From Methylobacterium nodulans ORS 2060 (GTDB lineage Bacteria; Pseudomonadota; Alphaproteobacteria; Rhizobiales; Beijerinckiaceae), in the NCBI RefSeq assembly GCF_000022085.1, contig NC_011892.1:124001-188000 (forward strand): a stretch of 64,000 nt of DNA. Direction: 5' to 3'. This document shows, one piece after another, positions 19,345 to 28,031 of this stretch (the stretch's first letter is position 1; each line of letters starts with the position of its first letter). The position numbers and the translations under genes were made by a program. The notes beneath the pieces were generated by a model, which had not been told where the DNA came from, did not search any database, and worked only from the letters and a program-made list of their open reading frames with translations.

Positions 19345-19560
19345 GTCGGCGGCCTCGTCCAGATCCCCTGTATCGAGCGCAACGCGTTCGGGGCCAACAA
19401 GGCCGTCGCCGTCGCCTCGCTCACCCTGCGCGGCGGCGGAGTCCACTTCGTGACCCTCGACGAAGTCATCGAAACGATGCGCCAGACCGGGCACGCCATG
19501 CAGGCGAAGTACAAGGAGACCTCCCTGGGCGGGCTCGCGGTCAACGTCGCCGCCTGCTGA
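19345..19560 (+). pseudogene. sdaA: L-serine dehydratase, C-terminal end only
   Basis: Seventy-one codons encode [40 protein letters not shown] and the terminal [10 protein letters not shown]. These are the hallmark C-terminal motifs of iron-sulfur L-serine ammonia-lyases, including cluster-ligand cysteines. Everything upstream has been lost at the junction with glyA. No start codon is expected for this piece. Confidence 0.88.
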
Positions 19561-19678
19561 CGCGCCGCCCGATCGATCCGGCTTCCGAAGCGCGCAAAGT
19601 CCCTCGCCTACCCTGGGCTGCGGCATTCACGTATCGCCGTCTTACCTGACCTCCGGTGCGGATCTGCATGCCGCATGC

Positions 19679-19716
19679 GGCACAGGGCGCAATCCGCGGG
19701 GATTGCGCCCTGTGCC
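19679..19716. terminator. Strong hairpin terminator downstream of the porin gene
   Basis: A perfect 17-bp stem (GGCACAGGGCGCAATCC at 19679-19695 with its complement at 19700-19716) surrounds a 4-base loop. It follows the minus-strand outer-membrane protein gene and would also stop plus-strand transcription from the sdaA side. Confidence 0.75.
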
Positions 19717-19750
19717 GGTCGTGGGGCGATGCAGGACCGCCGAAGGGCGC

Positions 19751-20710
19751 TTACCGGACCGCCGGCCCTTCCGCGTCGCTCGTCCGGCCGGGAACCGAGG
19801 AGGCGATCGGCTCCTGTCCGGCGAAGATGCCGGGATCCTTCGAGGTGACGTCGACCGACAGCGTGGCGATCACCGCCGCGCCACACCAGTTGGAGCGGAA
19901 CGTGCCGTTGGCAATGCTGCGGGGATCGGCGGTGATCAGCCCGCACTCGCTCTTCGTCATGGTGGTGTCGTGGAAGCGCAGGTCGATGGTGAAGTTCTTC
20001 GCCGTGTAGGCGACACCGACGTTGCCGTAGGTGTAGTCCGGCAGGTTGAACCGGCCGAACGAGGCACGGGTCGTGCCGAGGAAGTAGTGTCCCACCTCCG
20101 CCGAGAGCATGAAGCCGCTCGGCATCACGCCGAACGTTCCCTCGGGGATGGCGTACTTCGCAATGCCCGAGATGTAAGTTCCCGGAGCGTGGGTTCCGAA
20201 GTAGCTCGGCGAGTAGTAGACGTTCACGCCCAGTATCAGGGCATCGTTCACGGCGTAGGTCGCCTTGCCGACGATCTCGTAATAGTCGGCGTTGTTGGCA
20301 GTGTAGATCGTGCTGTCCAGGCCCTGCAGCCTGCGCTCGCCGGGATAGTTGTAGAACAGGTAGCCGAGATCGAAGCTCCAGGCGCCGTAGGTCGGCCGGA
20401 TGCCGGCCGAGAAATCCATCTCCATCGAGGGGCGGTTCGGTAGGTCGACCTGCTCGCCCGCGATACCGGCGTAAAGCAGACCGTCGAGCATCTGGAACTC
20501 CAGGTAGCCCTGCACGCCCGGATTGCGGTTGGTCTGCGGTATGCCGCGCGAATTGTAGTCGCTGACAAAGCGCAAGCCGAAGGCGGCCGAGACCATCTGC
20601 GGATCGACCGGCGGCAGGGTTGGGACCGGCGCCGGCGCGTCGGCGGCATGACCCGAACCCGCCAAAGTCGGGACGAGGAACGCGGCAAGGAAGATGGGGC
20701 GAACGGACAT
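19751..20710 (-). CDS. TorF-like outer-membrane protein (Gcw_chp/TIGR02001 type)
   Basis: A 319-residue protein with a signal peptide (MSVRPIFLAAFLVPTLAGSG, then HAADA) and alternating aromatic/polar strands typical of a small beta barrel (RFVSDYNSRGIPQTNRNP; FDLGYLFYNYPGE; VNVYYSPSYFGTH). The opening 'FVSDYNSRGIPQT' stretch is the usual hallmark of this family. The ATG at 20710 was chosen because the signal peptide begins there. The transported solute is unknown. A strong hairpin terminator follows. Upstream lies ~480 bp of AT-rich DNA, presumably the promoter region. Confidence 0.75.
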   Translation of the reverse strand: MSVRPIFLAAFLVPTLAGSGHAADAPAPVPTLPPVDPQMVSAAFGLRFVSDYNSRGIPQTNRNPGVQGYLEFQMLDGLLYAGIAGEQVDLPNRPSMEMDFSAGIRPTYGAWSFDLGYLFYNYPGERRLQGLDSTIYTANNADYYEIVGKATYAVNDALILGVNVYYSPSYFGTHAPGTYISGIAKYAIPEGTFGVMPSGFMLSAEVGHYFLGTTRASFGRFNLPDYTYGNVGVAYTAKNFTIDLRFHDTTMTKSECGLITADPRSIANGTFRSNWCGAAVIATLSVDVTSKDPGIFAGQEPIASSVPGRTSDAEGPAVR

Positions 20711-21194
20711 CGGGTCTCTCGAAGGCTGGAGCGCAACATGCGCGCGCGAATCCAAATGTCTTGCGGGTATGCGCAATCACGAGATGCCAACTCGATGACG
20801 AGCGCGCCAATCAAAACACTGCTTTGTTTTGATGCGTTCTTACTTTCAGCAAGGTCATCTGTCACACATTCAACGCACGCGCATTGTCTCTTCATGCCGG
20901 TGATGCAGTTATGCACCACTCTCGTGTTGCATCACAACCATCGCACACTGGCCCAGTAACACTTCTAATAAACAGACGTCACAAACAGCGATATTCTGTT
21001 AAATTTCTTTCATTTGTTGCCACAAGTCGTGTCACTCCCTCGTGCCTGGTTTAAATGATTGCAAATTCTTTAGGCCGCGGCGCTGTCCGGAAAGACAATG
21101 GATGTGGGCTCGTGTCCCCCCGCGCGCAGGGCGTTCAGGAGATCGCCCGGAGTGAGCGTGAGGGTTCGCGTGTTCACGAGCGGGTGGACGTAGA
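20711..21194. other. AT-rich intergenic region upstream of the porin gene
   Basis: No gene is supported. The stretch 20820-21060 is distinctly AT-richer than its surroundings, which suits the promoter of the minus-strand porin gene. The right end abuts the IS6-like element at 21195. Confidence 0.4.
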
Positions 21195-22088
21195 GGGCGT
21201 GTCGCAAACGCGGATGGGCCCATGTTCACGGGTTGTTAGCCATAGCCGCCCAGCTTGCCGCTCCGCCCTCGGAGCCGGCCCATGATCCTGAATGCCCTCG
21301 CCCTCACGCTGAAGCGCCAGGCCCGCGGCGACTTCCGGGGCCGGCATGTCGAGGCCACGCTGATCGTGCAGGCCGTCTCCTGGTCCCTGCGCGACGCGCT
21401 CAGCGACCGCGACATCGAGGAGATGCTCCTGGAGAGGGGCCTGCAGGTGGACCACTCCACCCTCAACCGGTGGGTCCTCGCCTATGCACCCGCCCTCGAG
21501 CGTCGGCTGCGCCGGTTCCGCAAGCCGCCCTGCGGATCCGGGCGCGTCGACGAGACCTCTATCCGCGTCCGCGGCCAGTGGCGCTCCCTCGACCGGGCCA
21601 TCGACAAGCCCGGCGAAGCGGTCGACGTCCTGCTCACGGCCAACCGCGATCTCGATGCCGCCCAGCGCGTCTTCCGCACGATGCTGCAGGATCAGCCGTT
21701 GCTCGCTCCAGACCGGATCGGCACCGATGGGGCCGGCCCGCACCCGCCAGCCATCGCCAAGAGCCGCAAGGAGGGCCTGCTGCCTCGCACGCCCACCCAC
21801 CACGTCACCAAGCCCCTGCAGCAAGGGATCGCGAGCGACCACGTCCGGGTGAAGCGGCCGATGCCGCGGGGGGGCGGGTTCCGCTCCTTCACCACGGCCC
21901 GGCGGACGATCCAGGGCGTCAAAGCCATGCTGTGGCGGCGCAAGGGCTTCGGGTTTGCGGGGGCCTGGACCGTGCGGGAGCAGAACCAGCTGCTCGCGCA
22001 CTGCTTCGGACTTCCCGTCGCGAACAAAGCATGAAAGCGGGGACGGACAGCCCCTTCTGCGGCTCGCACCCGAGTTTGCGACAAGCCC
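21195..22088 (+). mobile_element. IS6-like insertion sequence, full length
   Basis: The inverted ends GGGCGTGTCGCAAAC (21195-21209) and GTTTGCGACAAGCCC (22074-22088) match at all but one base. The ~894-bp unit contains one transposase gene. Eight-base flanks do not match, so no target duplication is preserved. Partial copies of the same element occur at 3038-3240 and 36432-37024. Confidence 0.8.
21282..22034 (+). CDS. IS6-like transposase lacking the usual catalytic Glu
   Basis: A 250-residue protein starting at MILNALALTLKRQARGDFRG. The DDE domain shows the first Asp in RVDETSIRVRGQW and the second in RIGTDGAG. Where IS6 proteins have IEQDHRR, this one reads IASDHVRVK, so the third acidic residue is missing. 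The partial copy at 36432 has the same IASD. The copy is otherwise open and the right length. Whether it moves on its own is doubtful. Confidence 0.75.
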   Translation: MILNALALTLKRQARGDFRGRHVEATLIVQAVSWSLRDALSDRDIEEMLLERGLQVDHSTLNRWVLAYAPALERRLRRFRKPPCGSGRVDETSIRVRGQWRSLDRAIDKPGEAVDVLLTANRDLDAAQRVFRTMLQDQPLLAPDRIGTDGAGPHPPAIAKSRKEGLLPRTPTHHVTKPLQQGIASDHVRVKRPMPRGGGFRSFTTARRTIQGVKAMLWRRKGFGFAGAWTVREQNQLLAHCFGLPVANKA

Positions 22089-22103
22089 CTTCCGGTTGCC
22101 TTT

Positions 22104-22132
22104 TTGTCCAGCGGACTTACACTTGTTACAGA
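22104..22132 (+). promoter_or_regulatory. Possible sigma70 promoter of the PIN toxin-antitoxin pair
   Basis: TTGTCC and TACAGA are separated by 17 bases and lie about 20 bases before the antitoxin start, just outside the IS6 right end. The match to consensus is only moderate. Confidence 0.3.
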
Positions 22133-22151
22133 TACACCGATGGAGCCGGTC

Positions 22152-22619
22152 ATGTCCGAAGCCGCGGCGATCATCCCCTCTCCTGAAGCCGAGCGCGAAC
22201 CGAACGCACGCCTCGCTGATGCGCTGCGACGCCTTCGAGGTGAGAGAGGACAAAAGACCATGGCCCTGACCCTGCACGGTCCTTCCGGAGAAGCAGTCGG
22301 TTCGCTGACCGCCTCAGCCGTCGAGGCTCTCGAGGCTGCTTTGGCCCGCCTCGCCGAGTCCGACACGATCATGCTCGGATCGCAGGATGCGGAGTTGTCA
22401 CCGGAGGCCGCCGCAAAGATCCTCGGGGTTTCCAGGCCGGTGGTCTACCACCGCATGGACAGTGGGCGCTTGCCGTTCCGCCAAGTCGGCTCGCACCGGC
22501 GCGTCCTCTACAAGGACGTCCTGGCGCTGAAGGCGTTCGAGGAGGAGAGGCGGGGGTTCTCCAAGGCCATGAGCGAGGACACCGACGAGCAGGAGGAGCC
22601 GATCCCTCGTGGCTTCTAA
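22152..22619 (+). CDS. Excisionase-type HTH antitoxin
   Basis: A 155-residue protein. The C-terminal half is an excisionase/MerR-like winged helix (LSPEAAAKILGVSRPVVYHR, then GRLPFRQVGSHRRVLYKDVL) that should bind DNA; the tail is very acidic (EDTDEQEEP), as expected for a toxin-binding segment. The N-terminal half is helical. The ATG at 22152 has GGAG six bases upstream, better than the alternatives at 22140 and 22104. It overlaps the PIN gene by 11 bases, a typical antitoxin-first arrangement. Confidence 0.75.
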   Translation: MSEAAAIIPSPEAEREPNARLADALRRLRGERGQKTMALTLHGPSGEAVGSLTASAVEALEAALARLAESDTIMLGSQDAELSPEAAAKILGVSRPVVYHRMDSGRLPFRQVGSHRRVLYKDVLALKAFEEERRGFSKAMSEDTDEQEEPIPRGF

Positions 22620-23043
22620 GGTCTTCGTCGACGCAAACGTCCTCTGGTCCCCTCAGCAGCGCAACCTGCTCCTTCAACTCGCCTATCAGGACCTCTTCGC
22701 GATCCATTGGACCGACACCGTCATCGGCGAGTGGCTCCGCAACCTCGACCTGGGGCAGAGGACCAAGTGCGAGACGAGGACGCTGCCCCTGATGCGGCGG
22801 CACTTCCCGAGGGCTTGGCTGCCGACGATGCCGGCAACGCCGTTCGGGACGACCGATCCGAAAGATCGCCATGTCGCCGCCGGTGCGGTCCACATCACGC
22901 CCTCCATCCTGCTCACCTGGAATGTGGGGGACTTCGACGATGCGGCGCTGCGTTCCCTTGGCGTCGAGGTTCAGACGCCGGACCGGTTCCTGCGAAGGCT
23001 CCTCGATGGCAGCCCGGCCGCCGTGCTGGAGTTCACGCGGTAG
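22609..23043 (+). CDS. PIN-domain toxin, probably C-terminally shortened by a TAG
   Basis: A 144-residue PIN-fold protein, predicted to be an RNase. Acidic active-site positions are visible in KVFVDANVLWS, IGEWLRN, TTDPKDRHVAAGAV and WNVGDFDD. It starts with a GTG inside the antitoxin gene. After the TAG at 23041-23043 the same frame continues for 37 codons (AQANLSKTAPNWEAYKAVLL and onward) to 23157, which reads like the genuine C-terminus; CAG to TAG is a one-base change. The core acidic residues are upstream of the stop, so partial activity is possible. Confidence 0.75.
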   Translation: MASKVFVDANVLWSPQQRNLLLQLAYQDLFAIHWTDTVIGEWLRNLDLGQRTKCETRTLPLMRRHFPRAWLPTMPATPFGTTDPKDRHVAAGAVHITPSILLTWNVGDFDDAALRSLGVEVQTPDRFLRRLLDGSPAAVLEFTR

Positions 23044-23162
23044 GCGCAGGCGAACCTGAGCAAGACCGCACCGAACTGGGAGGCGTACAAGGCCGTCCTG
23101 CTCAAGATCGGCCTTGCGGATTTCGTAGCCGGCTTGGAGGGGCTTAGCCCTGGGTAGAGCTC

Positions 23163-23860
23163 AGCCGGCCATGTCGGCGTGGAGGGCGGCTACTGACGCT
23201 CGCGGAGAACACGGCAGGCCGAGCGAACGGCTTCCAATTCGGTTCCTGAGTGACGTCCAGGGCCAACCCCGCCTCCGTGATCTTGAGCCGAGTGGGTGAA
23301 TCGCCGGCGAACAGCACGGTCGCCATGCGCCAGTTCCCCCGGGAGGGCGGGCTTGATGCTGCTGGCCGTAGGCGATGAGCCGCAGGGCCGAGAGGGAGAG
23401 GGGTTTGGCGATGCGATCGCGCGGTTTGATCAGGGGCTCACCCAGGATGAGCTGGGCGACCTTCCGGCCGTCGGTCGTCAGCCGTACCATCAGCGACATG
23501 ATCGGCCTGCGGCTGCGCCGATCGACCAGCCCGGGGTGGGCGTAGCTGGTTCGGAGGAGGCCTCGCTCCTCGAGCGCCGCCGGCCATGAAGCGCCGGTGC
23601 CCTGGCTCACCACGCCGGCCGCCTCGAGCGTGGAGCGCAGGAGGCGTGAGCCAGGGCTGTTCAGCCAATCGCGCCCCGACGGACCCGTACTCGATCCAGC
23701 GCCAACGGCGGGCGGGCTGCCGGGCCCGCGGTGGGTCGCCTCGCGGGCCCGGTCCTCGTCGTAGGCGGCGAGCCGGTAGGCCCGCTGGCGCTCGTTGAGC
23801 TCCGTCGCAATGGCCTGGAGCTTCGCTGCGGTCGCCGTCGAATGGTCCTAGTGGTCAAAA
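23163..23860 (-). pseudogene. Unknown protein, truncated and frameshifted
   Basis: Reading leftward, a frame gives TATAAKLQAIATELNERQRA, YRLAAYDEDRAREATHRGPG, then LLRSTLEAAGVVSQGTG, RRPIMSLMVRLTTDGRKVAQ and LILGEPLIKPRD. A frameshift follows near 23340, and MATVLFAGDSPTRLKITEAG continues in another frame. The N-terminus is cut by the IS1182 element near 23870. The first ~60 codons occur again at 38510-38705, joined to a second copy of the same IS. I do not recognise the family. Confidence 0.55.
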
Positions 23861-23900
23861 CCTGACGCTTGGTACCCACTCGCGAGGTCCGCTACGGGTG

Positions 23901-25417
23901 GATTCTGTTGAAAACTCGGCTGTTGCGCCGGCAGTTTTGGGGTGATTCACTCCCGTTGAGAGACGGGGATTGAAGCAGATGATGGGACCGCGGCAAGTCG
24001 AGCAAGGTGCCCTGTTCTACGAGTTCTCGCTCGATACCCACGTCCCAGCCGACCATCTGCTGCGCGCCATCGACCGCTTCGTCGACCTGACCGGACTGCG
24101 CCAGGACCTCTCTCCCTTCTACGCCTCGACGGGCCGCGCTTCTGTCGACCCCGAGTTGATGATCCGCATGCTGATCATCGGCTACGGCCGTGGCATCCGC
24201 TCCGAGCGCCGGCTCGGCGACGAGGTCCACCTCAACCTCGCCTAGCGTTGGTTCTGCCGGCTCGGCCTGGACGGGCGCGTGCCCGACCATTCCACCTTCT
24301 CCAAGAACCGCCACGGCCGCTTCCGCGACAGCGACCTCCTGCGCCGCCTGTTCGCGCGCGTGTTGGCCCGCTGCATCGCGGAAGGACTCGTGGGCGGGGA
24401 AGGCTTTGCGGTGGATGGCCGCCTGATCCAGGCCGACGCCAGTCGGCAGAAGGGCGTCGAGGGATCCGCCGGCCTGCCGCCCGAGGCCGTGAGCCGGGCC
24501 GCTCAGGAGTACCTGGCCGTGCTCGACGCGGCGGCCTTCGGGGCTGCCACACCAGTGCCGCCCAAGTTCCTCTCACCCGCTGATCCGGCCGCCCGCTGGA
24601 CCGGTGCCCATGGCGGGCTGGCCTTCTTCGCCGACACGGCCAATGACCTGATCGACCGCGACCCTGCGATCATCGTTGATGTCGAGGCAACCACCGCCAT
24701 CCGGCAGGCCGAGGTCACGGCCGCCAAGCGCATGCTCGAGCGGTCGCGCGCGAGCTTCGGCCTCTATCCGGCCCGGCTTGCCGGCGACAGCGGCTCTGGC
24801 TCGGCCGAGATGCTGGGCTGGCTCGTCTCCGAGCAGGGCATCGCGCCGCACATCAGCGTGTTCGACAAGTCGGAGCGCACGGATGGCACCTTCTCGCGCG
24901 CCGACTTCAGCTACGACCAGCCCGGCGATGTCTACCGCTGCCCGGCGGGTACGATGCTGACCACGCCGGGCAGCCGGGTCAACGGCGGGGCGACGCTCTT
25001 GGATCGGGCGAGCAAGTTCGACTGCATGGCGTGCCCGTTGAAGGCGCGATGCTGCCCAAACGGTCCGGTGCGCAAGATCCCACGCTCGATCTCCGAGGGG
25101 GCGCGGGACATGGCGCGCGACATCGCGCGATCTGACGAGGGCAAGACGTCGCGGCGTGAGCGCAAGAAGGTCGAGATGTTGTTTGCCCACCTCAAGCGCC
25201 TCTTGAAGCTGGATCGGCTCCGGCTGCGGGGTCCGAACGGAGCCCGCGACGAGTTCCACCTCGCCGCAGCTGCTCAGAACCTGAGGAAGCTCGCCAAGCT
25301 CGTCCCGGTCCCGCAGCCGAGCCCGGCTTGATCGGCGGGAGGCACTCCGTGCCCCACGAGGGTCGCTCCTCGCAGCCACCGCTGATCCAGCCTGCCCGCG
25401 AGTTTTGCAACGAAATC
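23901..25417 (+). mobile_element. IS1182-family element, copy A
   Basis: The ends GATTCTGTTGAAAACTCG (23901-23918) and CGAGTTTTGCAACGAAATC (25399-25417) are inverted repeats with a few mismatches. The ~1.5-kb unit carries one transposase frame with an internal TAG. Copy B is at 38753-40264. Confidence 0.8.
23970..25331 (+). pseudogene. IS1182-family transposase with amber codon, copy A
   Basis: The frame encodes a ~453-residue IS1182 transposase: the N-terminal DUF772 region (FYEFSLDTHVPADHLLRAID), AVDGRLIQADASRQ, the Cys-rich DDE_Tnp_1_6 domain (DCMACPLKARCCPNG) and KVEMLFAHLKRLLKLDRLRL. A TAG at 24243-24245 replaces the Tyr expected in LNLAYRWFCRLGL. The remainder is open. The same TAG is present in copy B. 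Translation from an internal start at 24279 would lack the N-terminal domain. Confidence 0.85.
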
Positions 25418-25622
25418 GGTGGGATGCGGTCCTTGCGCCGGCGTCCAAACAACGGCTGGTCTGCGGCCATCGCGCCATCGGGATCCCTGACCCGAAAAGC
25501 GGCCATTCCTGCTGCGCGCTTCAAATTCGGGCAATGTTTGCAGAACGATGTCGATTTCCGACAAGCTCGTTCGTCGTTCTGATGAGACGCCAGAGGGGCT
25601 GGCTCAGGCAAGGAGACAGACG

Positions 25623-26057
25623 ATGCGGGTTATGGTGTTCGTGAAAGCCACTGAGGACAGCGAAAAGGGCGTGTCCCCCACGCCGGAGGCGCTGGAGGCG
25701 TTCGAGGCGATGGACCGGTTCACCGAAGAGCTGGTCAAGGCCGGCGTCTTTGTGGCCGCCGCGGGCCTCAAGCCCAGCGCCCAGGCCAAGCGCATCGCCT
25801 TCGACGGTCCGAACCGCACGGTCATCGATGGGCCGTTCGCCGAGACCCGCGAGCTGGTCGCCGGCTTCTCGATCTGGGAGGTCAAGGACATGGACGAGGC
25901 CATGGCCTGGGCGCAGCGCTGCCCCAATCCCATGCCGGGCCCGAGCGAGATCGAGATCCGGCCGTTCTTCGACGCGGCGGATCTGGCCGAGTTTCTGATG
26001 CCCGAGGAGCGCTCGACGCCTCGTGAAGGGGAGCGCGGGAAGCTCGGCGTCGCCTGA
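25623..26057 (+). CDS. YciI-like / DGPF-domain protein
   Basis: A 144-residue protein with the YCII-related fold: RVMVFVKATEDSEKG at the start, the hallmark IDGPFAETRELVAGFSIWEV in the middle, and GPSEIEIRPFFDAADLAEF near the end. Such proteins are often encoded beside ECF sigma factors and have no firmly known reaction. The ATG at 25623 has AGGAGA upstream. Its last ~20 codons and the 200 bases behind them are repeated at 37025-37285. Confidence 0.85.
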   Translation: MRVMVFVKATEDSEKGVSPTPEALEAFEAMDRFTEELVKAGVFVAAAGLKPSAQAKRIAFDGPNRTVIDGPFAETRELVAGFSIWEVKDMDEAMAWAQRCPNPMPGPSEIEIRPFFDAADLAEFLMPEERSTPREGERGKLGVA

Positions 26058-26312
26058 TAACGTCGGTTGGAGCCGGCTTATCTCCCCTGCGGACTTGGCT
26101 GAAAAGGCGCGGTGACCGCAGGCGAGACGCACCAGGCGATCGAAGCGGCCTTTTCTGAGGCGCCGCTCGGCACATCAGAAGCCGCCGGTCCGCTCCCGAC
26201 CAACTCCGATCCGTCGGTGAGCGTCTGCCGAAGGTCTGAGACGGGTGGCATGGGGCAGGTCAGACCGCGAAGAGTTGCACGAGGTCGGGCGAGGAGCGCA
26301 GCCGACGCATCG
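26058..26312. repeat. Intergenic segment duplicated at 37025-37285
   Basis: From about 25994 to 26252 the sequence is almost identical to 37025-37285, with a handful of substitutions and a one-base gap. Here it is the native downstream region of the YciI-like gene; there it is flanked by an IS6-like relic and an ISAs1 copy. Confidence 0.8.
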
Positions 26313-26789
26313 TCATCCGCGCCGGGCCGCCTCGATCGCCGCGACGTCGATCTTGCGCATGGTCATCATGGCCGTGAAGGCGCGTTTCGCCGCCTCGCCG
26401 CCGGCCGCCATCGCGGCGGTGAGCACGCGCGGCGTGATCTGCCACGAGATGCCCCAGCGATCCTTGCACCAGCCGCAGGCGCTTTCCTGTCCGCCGTTGC
26501 CGATGATCGCGTTCCACAGACGATCCGTCTCCGCTTGGTCGTCCGTGGCGATCTGGAACGAGAAGGCCTCGTTGTGCTGGAAGACGGGCCCGCCGTTCAG
26601 GCCGATGCACGGGATGCCAGCCACCGTGAACTCGACCGTCAGCACGTCGCCTGCCTTTCCCGACGGGTAGTCGGCCGGCGCCCGGTGGACGGCCCCCATC
26701 GCGCTCTCTGGGAAAGTCTCGACGTAGAAGCGGGCGGCAGCCTCGGCGTCTTTGTCGTACCAGAGGCAGATCGTGTTCTTGGCGACCAT
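26313..26789 (-). CDS. VOC-family (PhnB-like, glyoxalase fold) protein
   Basis: A 158-residue protein of the '3-demethylubiquinone-9 3-methyltransferase-like' VOC group: ICLWYDKDAEAAARFYVETF, FTVAGIPCIGLNGG, FSFQIATDDQAETDRLW, then CGWCKDRWGISWQITPRVL. The ATG at 26789 has GGGAGGAG upstream. These small proteins often accompany DGPF-domain proteins and ECF sigma factors, matching the convergent neighbour at 25623-26057. No enzymatic role can be assigned with confidence. Confidence 0.85.
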   Translation of the reverse strand: MVAKNTICLWYDKDAEAAARFYVETFPESAMGAVHRAPADYPSGKAGDVLTVEFTVAGIPCIGLNGGPVFQHNEAFSFQIATDDQAETDRLWNAIIGNGGQESACGWCKDRWGISWQITPRVLTAAMAAGGEAAKRAFTAMMTMRKIDVAAIEAARRG

Positions 26790-26924
26790 GGTGGCTCCTC
26801 CCTCGCGCTGCCGGCGACCGGGCATCGCCTTCGACCCGCATGGATGCTGTAACAGCATGAGATGAACGATAGACGAAGATGGCCCCGCCGCCGGCTTCTG
26901 CCGGGCGGACGAGGCCATCTCCAC

Positions 26925-27145
26925 GTCGGCCTCTGTTGATCCGGGTCGTTGCCCGGCCGCCTCGGGTTCTGCCTCCCAGCCCCGAAGTCATGAAGGCAGC
27001 ATGCAGGGCAATCTTGAACCGTCAGCTAAGAAGCGCGGTGAACGTCCAGGCCAGGAACCTTGACGAAGCCTTGCCGACCTCTCGGCCCTACTCTGAGGCC
27101 GCAGCCTTGCGCGGCCGGCCGCGGCCCTTCTTCAGCCCCGCAGGC
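26925..27145. other. Stretch without a gene
   Basis: Nothing is supported on the plus strand. On the minus strand the last bases give GLKKGRGRPRKAAASE and a stop, which could be the tail of a recombinase or DNA-binding protein whose body is gone. Confidence 0.3.
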
Positions 27146-27488
27146 CCACGTGCTGAACCTCGTCCATGATCTCGACCAGAAGGGCGCCTCGCTGCGCATC
27201 CTCGATCCGGAGCTGACGACGGGCGGCGAGGTCGGCCGGATCGTGGTGACCGTGCTGGGCATGGCGGCGGAGATGGAGCGCAAGTTCATCCTGGAGCGGC
27301 AGCGGGCTGGGATCGAGGCGGCGAAGGCGGCTGGCGTCTATGCGGGGAAGGGGAGGGCGAAGACCGTGCCCGACGCGGAGATCCGCCGGCGCCATGCGGC
27401 CGGGACGGGCCCGACGGCCATTGCTCGCCAGCTCGGGATCTCGCGCACGAGCGTCTACCGTGCGCTCCGAGCCAGGGTTCCCGCATGA
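27146..27488 (+). pseudogene. Serine recombinase (Pin/Hin type), C-terminal fragment
   Basis: The fragment starts in the middle of the catalytic domain (HVLNLVHDLDQKGASLRILD), contains the long E-helix (MAAEMERKFILERQRAGIEA) and ends with a C-terminal HTH (PTAIARQLGISRTSVYRALR) and its natural stop. The N-terminal part with the nucleophilic serine is missing. Confidence 0.85.
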
Positions 27489-27557
27489 ACTCGGGTTGGG
27501 CTGTGATTGAGGCCCGCGCTGGCTGTTTCCCGTTCGGTGCAACGGGGGACGGGCGGC

Positions 27558-27695
27558 ATGATCGAAGGTTAGGCGGTCTGCTTCACGGCGCTTGAGGATC
27601 CACGCGAGACCAGCCGGTGCGACCACCTGCTCATCGACATCCTTGTGATCGCAGTGTGCGCAGTGATCGCCTGCGCCGAGAGCTGGGAGGACAAT
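27558..27695 (+). pseudogene. ISAs1 transposase, N-terminal scrap
   Basis: MIEG, a stop, then AVCFTALEDPRETSRCDHLL and DILVIAVCAVIACAESWED follow the N-terminus of the ISAs1 transposase at 37369. The TAG after codon four and the missing remainder make it a relic. Confidence 0.75.
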
Positions 27696-27914
27696 CTCCA
27701 CCAGCGAGCGCCCGAGCCGATCGAGTTTCCAGACCGTGAGCACGTCGTCGGGACGCAGGAAGGCCAGGGCCGCATCGAACTTCGGGCGCTTGGCGCCCGT
27801 CTTGCCGGACTTCTTTTCTTCAAAGATGCGTTCGCAGCCGGCCTTGGTCAGCGCGTCCCGCTGGAGGTCGAGGTTCCGGTCCTGGGTGGAGACGCGGGCG
27901 TAGCCGACGAGCAT
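27693..27914 (-). pseudogene. Serine resolvase (TnpR-like), N-terminal fragment
   Basis: The minus strand opens with MLVGYARVSTQDRNLDLQRD, containing the catalytic Ser, and continues through KAGCERIFEEKKSGKTG to VWKLDRLGRSLVEIV, about 74 codons. It then ends at the ISAs1 scrap. It belongs to the Tn3-type resolvase group and not to the same subtype as the C-terminal fragment at 27146-27488, so the two are probably different genes. Confidence 0.85.
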
Positions 27915-28031
27915 GTCAGGATAGTGCCAGGTTCGCGTATTCCTGACAGTTGTTTTCCCTACAGGGTTTCCTGACATCCGCCGGCGCGTGGCGCTCTCGC
28001 GTCAAGCGCGTCAGCGAAGGCGGCTCCAATA

